A stretch of DNA of 64,000 nt from Aspidapion aeneum. Lineage: Eukaryota > Arthropoda > Insecta > Coleoptera > Brentidae. The notes under the pieces are model-generated. The model was not told the DNA's origin. It ran no database searches and saw nothing but the letters and a program-made list of their open reading frames with translations. This document shows, one piece after another, positions 34,118 through 43,300 of the stretch. The stretch lies in the NCBI GenBank assembly GCA_963576565.1, contig OY755045.1, positions 8,471,977 to 8,535,976 of the forward strand. The letters are read 5' to 3'. The first letter of the stretch is position 1, and each line of letters opens with the position of its first letter. The position numbers were made by a program, and so were the translations under genes.

Positions 34118-34393
34118 CAGTGGCGCACCCAGGAATGTGTCTTGGGGGGGGGGCCCGACAGCTACAAAGCGCGCCCTCAAAAAACTTGCGACCAAAAAAA
34201 AAAAAAAAGGTCATCATGTCTTTTGGCAACTGCGCCACGGCTTAGGGTTGGGGGGGGGGCCCGAAGCCTCCTGATGTCAAATTTTAGGGTATTTTTCATG
34301 TTTTATCATCAAATATGTAGAAAATATATTAAAAAATCTAAGGCTTGGGGGGGGGGCCGGGCCCCGTCCCCCCCCCCCCTTGGGTGCGCCCAT
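34118..34393. mobile_element. hAT-type MITE inserted in the last codons of gene 2
   Basis: The ends are CAGTGGCGCACCCAGGAA and, inverted, ATGGGCGCACCCAAGG. The flanks CCCTCCAG (34110-34117) and GCCTCCAT (34394-34401) share the 6-bp core CCTCCA. The same family occurs at 46588, 48454 and 60838 with comparable 8-bp flanks. G and C runs lie next to the ends, and the interior includes GACAGCTACAAAG. The minus strand of its end is now translated as the tail of gene 2. Confidence 0.85.
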
Positions 34394-37300
34394 GCCTCCA
34401 TGTCAACACACGCAACCTCCTCCTCCTCGGGACTCGGACTCTGCAGTTTGTACCTCGCTATAAACTGACCGGTTACGCTGGGGAATGGAAACTTCAATTC
34501 ATCTCTAGAGAGAAAAAAGTTTGTGAATGTGTAGGTATCCTAAAAGAAAAAGAAATGGATCCATGACGGAACTAATACCTTCCTACCCCATTAGCACACA
34601 CCGAATGAACTACACTCAATAGATAGTTTAAGTTGTGCTACGTATTTTTACGTAAAACTGCACGTTAAGCGTTCTACGTTTTGTTCAAAATTTGAGTTTA
34701 AGTTGAATGTTTTTACGTTACCATAACAAATCTACTAATAGCAGAGAATATGGAATTCGGCACTGTGTTTTTTTGATGTTACAATTTTGTTTTTTGTCTT
34801 TTCAACTACAGTAGGAATATATTTGCAAAGAATCGTTTGTACTGGAAGCGGAAATTATCGTCTAGGCCTCATTTTTCGATGGGTCAATCAACCAATTCTA
34901 TTCTTTGGTAACGTTAAGGTGCAAACTATCTAATATCAGCCTTGCACTCAGTTTCTGGTAAATATCTCAGAATCGGTTGCTGCTACAAAGTTTTCCGTAA
35001 TAACAGAGACTATTTTACCTAAAAATTTTATGAAAATCGGTTTGGCGGATTAGGAGCTAACGTGGTCCGGACACTCTGTATACGAGATGTGACCTCGTAC
35101 ATAACTGAATGATTCTTGTAATGGCCACCCGCGGGGAATCTTTAAACATAAATAAATAATAAATAAACTCTCCTCTATATTTTTTACCCAACTGCAGCAC
35201 GGCGAAAGGAAGGGTAATGTTTTTCGAATGGGATATGTATGTATGTAAGTATGTAAATATGTATGTTTGTGTCACGCTAGAGGCTAATCGGCTGAACCGA
35301 TTTTGACAAAAAAGGTGTCGTTGAATTGCAAATGCCTGTAGTTACTTTGTAGTCCTCCCTGCTCCCCCCATCTCCCCTCCTGTTATTCCTCCACCCTATT
35401 CAAAAACCATATTCGCATAATTTTATCAAATATAGGGCGATTTTAAAAATTCTTTCTGCATACGCTTTCAGATTATTTTTGCAACACCCTATTACTAGTT
35501 CCCCCTCCCGTCTCGCCCTCTTTGATTACCCATTGCAAATGTCCTCTAATTTGCTGTAGTTACTTTGTAGTCCTCCCTGCTCCCACCCATCTCCCCTCCT
35601 GTCATCTCCCCCACCCTATTCAAAAACTATATTCGCATAATTTTAGCAAATATAGGGCGATGTCAAAAATTCTTTCTGCATACGCTTTCAGATTTTTTTT
35701 CCAACAGCATTTTACTAGTTCCCTCCTCCCTCTCGCCTCCCTGACCATCACTCAATGGGAGGTAACACTGTTTGCGTCCATAGAAAATCTACACGTACTT
35801 TTTGGGTAAAGCTAAATGAATTGTAAATGCATAGTGCTTTTTATAAGGCTGAATAAGAATTAAACCTAAAAGTTGGAAATAAAAAATAAATAAATAAATA
35901 AAAAATTCAACTGCTTAATTTACTTGTAACTACTAGTCGCAGTTCGGTACAAAATTACCCAATAACCTGATTCATGAAAATACAAAAGTTTTGTCATTTT
36001 GGTCTAATGGGATTCCCCACCATAAAATTCGCTAAATGACGTTTTTCCGAATCTTAACACAAGGTGTGGTTTTTTCGCATCTCTATGGCCCCACCATACT
36101 TTCAAAGTTTAGCCATTTTGATCTTATGGGTTCCCTACCCTAAAATTCGCTAAATGACGCTTTTCCATATCTTAACTCAGGGTGTGGTTTTTTCGTATCA
36201 CTATGGCCCCACCATACTGCAACTCGGTGCTTTTGTTGAAAAACTATATAGTTTTTGAAATATGAATTTTCAAAGTTTAGCCATTTTGATCTTATGGGTT
36301 TTCCTACCCTAAAATTCGCTAAATGACGTTTTTCCAAATCTTAACTCAGCGTGTGGTTTTTTCGCATCACTATGGCCCCACCATACTGCAACTCGGTGCT
36401 TTTGTTGAAAAACTATATAGTTTTTGAAATATGAATTTTCAAAGTTTAGCCATTTTGATCTTATGGGTTTTCCTACCCTAAAATTCGCTAAATGACGTTT
36501 TTCCAAATCTTAACACAGGGTGTGGTTTTTTCGCACCTCTATGGCCCCACCATACTGCAACTCGGTGATTTTGCTGATAAACTGTCTAGTTTTTAAAATA
36601 TAAATTTTCAAAGTTTGGACATTTTGGTCTTATGGGTTTCCCTACCCTAAAATTCGCTAAATGACGTTTTTCTAAATCTTAACTCAGGGTGTGGTTTTTT
36701 CGCATCACTATGGCCCCACCATACTGCAACTCGGTGCTTTTGTTGATAAACTATATAGTTTTTGAAATATGAATTTTCAAAGTTTAGGTATTTTGATCTT
36801 ATGGGTTTCCCTACCCTAAAATTCGCTAAATGACGTTTTTCCAAATCTTAACTCAGGGTGTGGTTTTTTCGCATCACTATTGCCCCACCATACTGCAACT
36901 CGGTGCTTTTGTTAATTAACTATATGGTTTTTGAAATATGAATTTTCAAAGGTTGGGCATTTTGATCTTATGGGTTTCCCTACCCTTAAATTCGCTAAAT
37001 GACGTTTTTCCAACTCTTAACACAGGGGGTGGTTTTTTCTCATCTCTATGGCCCCACCATACTGCAACTCGGTGCTTTTGTTAATAAACTGTATAGTTTT
37101 TGAAATATGAATTTTCAAAGTTTAGCCATTTTGATCTTATGGGTTTCCCTACCCTAAAATTCGCTACATGCCGTTTTTCAGAGATTTCAAAATAAAGTAT
37201 TAAGAAACATTGTGAATGCACCTTGGTACGTTCGAAATAGTGACCTTCATCGAGATCTAAAAATCGAAACTGTAGCAGAGACTATAAAAAAGTACGCAAA

Positions 37301-40300
37301 AAGCCATGAAGATAGACTCCATCGGCATGTGAATGTGGAAGCAATTCAGCTTCTAGACAATACTATGCTAGTTCGACGACTAAAAAGAGTGAAGCCGTTT
37401 GAGCTAGTAAACTAAGTGAATTACACATAAAACAAAATAATGCTATAAACACAACACAATTGTGAGTTACAGACTAAACAAAGCGGGGAGAACTGTTGAG
37501 TGAACCCTAAGTTTAAATCTGACTTTTCTAGTAAATTAAGTTAAAACAAAATTGCTAATTAGTCTTACTGACTAGATTGTAATAAAAAAAACACAGTGTG
37601 CTTGACAAATAAAAAAAAAATAAAAAATGCCGTTTTTCCAACTCTTAACTCAGGTTGTCGTTTTTTCGCATCACTATGGCCCCACCATACTGCAACTCGG
37701 TGCTTTTCTTGATAAACAATATAGTTTTTGAAATATGAATTTTCAAAGTTTGTGCATTTTGATATTATGGGTTTACCTACCCTAAAATTCGTTAAATGAC
37801 GTTTTTCCAACTCTCAACTCAGGGTGTGGTTTTTTCGTATCACTATGGCCCCACCATACTGCAACTCGGTGCTTTTGTTGATAAACAATATAGTTTTTGA
37901 AATATGAATTTTCAAAGTTTGTGCATTTTGATATTATGGGTTTACCTACCCTAAAATTCGTTAAATGACGTTTTTCCAACTCTCAACTCAGGGTGTGGTT
38001 TTTTCGTATCACTATGGCCCCACCATACTGCAACTCGGTGCTTTTGTTGATAAACTACATAGCTTTTAAAATATGAATTTTTAAAGTTTAGCCATTTTGA
38101 TCTTATAGGTTTCCCTACCCTAAAATTCGCTAAATGACGTTTTTCCGAATCTTAACACAGGGTGTGGTTTTTTCGCACCTCTATGGCCCCACCATACTGC
38201 AACTCGGTGCTTTTGTTGATAACCTGTATAGTTTTTGAAATATGAATTTTCAAAATTTTGTCATTTTGGTCTAATGGGATTATAGGTATACCAATTTTGT
38301 ACCTAACTGCGACTAGTAGTTACAAGTAGATCTAGCAGTTGGGTGTTTTTTTATTTAAAATTTTTTTATTTAGTTTTGTGGTTCACTTGTTCAATTTGTA
38401 TTTTTAAAAATACTTCTTTAAATAAATATTTTTGCTATGATTCTGTCGGAAGTTACTTTTTAAAAACTTTCCATGCAGTGCCAAGTAAAGGGGAGACAGA
38501 GATTGAACACTTGCAACTTGTTAAAAAAACATATTTTTTAATTAGGTATATGGAAATACGCTAGAGCATAAATATAGGGCATACCCAAATATGCTTAAAT
38601 ATGGGACACACCCATGCATTTTCACACGCGGTGCTTGAAGCCAGGACCCCTATTTAATTTTTAATGTTCCTTTTTCGAGTAGACAGTATTTTGGTTACTG
38701 CACATGCGTCAGTTTTGGTGGTTTTGGAACATACTCCGTTATGTCACTACATTATTTGTCAATTGTCAAGAGTTTAGGGTTAAATCTATTATTTTTTTCT
38801 AAAAACTACATAGTTAATTGGGTGAAAATTTATCAAATTGTGGTTTAAAATTAAAGTTTGAAGAGTGTTTAATGTCATCAATAAACCACTCTTAACTTTA
38901 TTAACAAATTCTATAGAAAAATACAAGTAATTACCTATGGAACGGCACTCCTTTACTTCTCCCGAACATTTTTCCACAAGCCGCACATGTTTTATGTGAA
39001 TTATTTCCCATTTTTCACAGAAAAAAACTTAATTTTACACGACAACCGCAAAACACCGCAAAATGTAAATAAAAAACAAGATGGCTTCCACACACACAGC
39101 AGCTGTGTGTCTACATGACAAATCACACGCATGCGCACTTGAAAATTCGCGTCCGCGAATTTAAATTTGCTATTGTTTTCAAAGCCAGCTATGAGTGCTT
39201 CACTTTTCGATTCTTTGAACATAGGGTATCCAAGTCCCGGGACCAAATATGTTTTCGGGACTTCGGGACCAAATGTCATGTCCCGGGACTAGTCCCGGGA
39301 CTGGTCCTGAAACTAAAATAAAAGTAATTAAATTAATTTAACACAGAACAACAGGTTTATTGATATTGGTAAATGGTTAACAGAAAATCAAATTGACAAA
39401 CGTAGCAAATAAAAAGGTAAGTATAGGGAAACATTACTTTTGTCCAAAGTGAGATTTAAGTGCCACGAGTGCATTTAAGGACTCATCATTTAATCTTAAA
39501 CGAAGCTTGTTAAATAAGCGCCATCCACTGAGAAAGCTCTCTCCGATTGGACGCTGGGAGGTGGTATAGTCAGTAAATGCTCGTAGCATAGCTGCAAATA
39601 TTGTCATCGACAACCTCCATCTTCAAAAAGGACCATTTCTCGGTTTATTATTTTTGAAAATCGATCTGGTTTTGCACTTGATGACGTTTGTATGATTGCT
39701 CTTGTACTTGTTGAGGCAGTAGCAAATATTGCATTTTCAATAAATCCGTCTTTTTTGCGTTCCTTTCGCGTTCATGCAATAGACGGCGCTGCGTCTCGCT
39801 TATTATGCATGTGTCTGGTATAATTTAGCGGTTTCGGGACCAATTTGAGTTTCCGGGACCTTTACTGAGTCCCGGGACCACTTTTTTTAGGAAATGTCCC
39901 GGGACCAAGTCTCGGGACCGTCCCGGGACCAAGTCCTGGTACTGGATACCCTATTTGAACATATATTTATGCTATGACGTATTTGAGTACATGGTAAGAA
40001 AAAATAATTACTTATGAGCATTATTTTATACGTATTAAGCTTAACGAAACTTCACAAAAAAAAATTAAAAGTATCCAAATTTACCCGACCCTCCCCTACA
40101 TTAGTATGGACCAAATTTGACCATAATCGGTTAAATAGAATATTTAGTTACCTTTGGCATCAAGTAGGGTTCTTTTACAGGAGGTTGAATATTCTTACGT
40201 ACTTTCTCCCATGCTTTCTCCACTTTATCCAAGAGCATCTTGATTTGTGGAAAATCGAAAGTTGCGTATGGCACGTAACCAGCAAATGTTTTTTTAATTA

Positions 40301-43300
40301 ATGATATTTCAACCTAAAAAATATATATTAAAAAATAAAAAATTGTTCAAAATATTTATAATAATTTCAGAAAAAATCGTAGAATACGAATTTTTTGTTA
40401 GAGGTCTGGCATATGGTGCAGAACCACTTTGCACCCCCTTCAAGGGGGTGGGGGTGGTGTTTTTTTACAAAATGAAAATTAAGTTTAGTTTCACTTTGAT
40501 TTTTTTTTAATCATCTACCCTCCAAAGGGAGGTCAGCCACCCCTAAATTAAATCTAAAAACGTGATTTTTTTTATCTAGTATTTTGTAGACAGTTTCAAT
40601 CTCTACAAGATTGGTCTATACAAGTTTTTAAAAAGACTCTTGGGTTTTGAGAAATTTTTTTTTATTTATAAACAAATATGTATTAGATCTCTAAATTTTC
40701 GCCAATTTAATTTAATTTGCCAAAATGCCAAATTTAATACATAACAGTTCATAAATGCAAAAATAATTATTTTCAAGTATAATTCATAAATCAAAATCAG
40801 CGACCTTGAGAAATACATGCATATCGGTTCATAATAATATGAAAATAAAAAAGTCCGCAATTTTAGATCCGCCATCAGTTTAAATTTTTTTTAGTTATTT
40901 ACCTAACTAGTGCGGAAAGTGATACTTTTACGCACGCGACGGCAATTGCCCGAACGACGCTTTGCGGAAAAGGCACTTTCCGCAAGAGTTAGGTACAAAC
41001 TTTTTCCTAGTTGCATAAAAAGCTTGGTTTTACATTTTAATATATTTGGTATTTTTTACATTAAAACAGCAAAAAACAAATTCTGTTTTCATTTTTAATT
41101 TAATTGAGTTTATAAATGGGTCAATAAGTCTAATTAGGCCTCATTTTTAATTTAATTGAGTTTATAAATGGGTCAATAAGTCTAATTAGGCCTAAAATTC
41201 ACGGCGTGCGGAAAGTTCAACTTTCCGCACGCAAATGCGTGCGTAAAAGTGCACTTTTACGCACGCCTGTAGGAAATAGTAGTTTACCTAACTAGTGCGG
41301 AAAGTGCCTCTTTTCCGCACGCGATTGCAGATGGCCAAACGACGCGATAGCGGAGTTTGGCCAGCAATCAAGTGCGGAAAAGACACTTTACGCACGAGTT
41401 AAGTACACTATTTTTTCTATAAGCGTGAGGAAAAAACTAAAAATTAATCAGAAAATTATTTATATTCAAAACGTTTTAATCAAATCAATTATTATTATTC
41501 ACATTCTAGCGGCTTCTAGAACTGACTGGGGTAGATCTTCGTCCGAAGAATCCATTGAAAATCTGATTTTTTTGTTTGAAAAATTCAAAAGACGCTTTTA
41601 TCTGCAAAATTGGCTTTGTTTTGACAGTTTGTTTGTACTTTGTTGCTATGGTGATTTAAGATGCCAAATCTAAAACCACTAGTGTTCATTGTTGTTTGAC
41701 ATTGACAATGACGATATTTATACCGGGGAGGTTTAAAACTTATAATTTGAACCTATTTTACTGAAAACTTTATTTTATCGAAAATATTGAAAATATAGCA
41801 GAATTTTAGTCAATTTGAATATTTTTAGGATATTTCGTGTGCTAGGAAAGATACAAATGTATTTTGAACGGTCTAAATGTTATAGAACACCTCAAAATCG
41901 TAACAAATTTACTTTTCCGCACTAGTGCGAAAAAAATATTTTTCCGCACTAGTGCGGAAAAGTGGCACTTTCCACACTAAAATGCGTGCGGAAAAGTGGA
42001 CTTTTCCGCACGCTTATAGAAAAAAATATTTTTTATACGACTGTCTTGTAAAAGGTGGTTTTGCGCACGGAGAACACGATCTGAAAATGGCATTTTGCGC
42101 ACGCTGTGTGCAAAACGTTTTGCACACGCTTATGTCATTTTTGCGCACGCCTATGTCATTTCTGCATACGGGTCTCCCGTCATTGTGATTTTTGTTGTTG
42201 TCGCCCATCAATATAAGTTGGCTTAGCTCCGTAGCAACCGTCACTGCACGTATGTTTTGTTGATTAGATACGTCAAAAAATTGTTGAATTTTTAAAGTTT
42301 TGTTGTAAAAATGTCGGAAATAAAAACATGTTAAATTAACATTTGATTTTTCTTTCTTTATTAGCAGTCGTATAAAAAATATTGTAAAAAAAACGTTTGA
42401 AAACCTCTTTGCACACTCCCTCGACTTGTAGACCTCGCCTTCGGCTCGGTCTACCAAACTGTCTCGATCATGTGCAAAGAGTCGTTTTCAAACCTTGTTG
42501 TTTAAATAACTATTTTTAAATTCCTTGTTACCGGGGAATAGGACAATTTGCTGCGATCGATTTGCCGCGGGCCGATTCGCCGCTATCCGATTCGCTTCGG
42601 CGACAATTCGCCGCCGGCCAATTCGCCGCTGGGACATTTCGTCGCGAAATTTTTTGTATTATGATATTACCATTGGCAATTGTTTAAACAGTTTTATTTA
42701 GCTTGACTTCATATAATATATTTGTTTATTTGTTTGATCATAACTTTTTTCAAACTTTTCCAACTAGGTTTGGCGGTTAGTATACAATTCAAAAAATTTT
42801 TTTATTAGAAAAATAAATAAAATGGCGGATCTAAAATGGCGGATTTTTATGAACCGATATGCATCAAGCTCGGAACTTTGCGATCTTTCATGTCGCTGAT
42901 TATTATTTTTTAACTTAAACTAAAAAAAAAACAATATGGCGGATCAAAAATGGCGGACATTCCCATTTATGAACCAATATGCATCAAATCGGAACTATAG
43001 GGTTCTTCAGGTCGCTGAGTATGATTTCTAACTTAAACTTGAAAAAAATCAAAATGGCGGACTTTCCCATTTATGAACCGATTTGCATCAAACTCGGAAC
43101 TTTGCGATGTTGCAGGTTTCTGATTATTATTTTTAACTTAAACTAAAAAAAAATAGCGGATCAAAAATGGCGGACTTTTCCATTTATGAACCAATATGCA
43201 TCAAATTCAGAACTTTAGGGTGTTTCAGGTTGCTAGGATTTTTAACTTTGAAAAAATCAAAATGGCGGTTCCGCAATGGCGCACTACCTATGCAAATAAA

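Noticed and set aside
36140..37979. Five or more repeated 65-residue minus-strand frames in the 169-bp array
   Set aside because: The unit length is not a multiple of three, the frames stop each time and the array lies between inverted ends, so they are by-products of a tandem repeat.
42014..42457. 147-codon minus-strand frame
   Set aside because: It spans two structural blocks of a hairpin-block element and has no domain.
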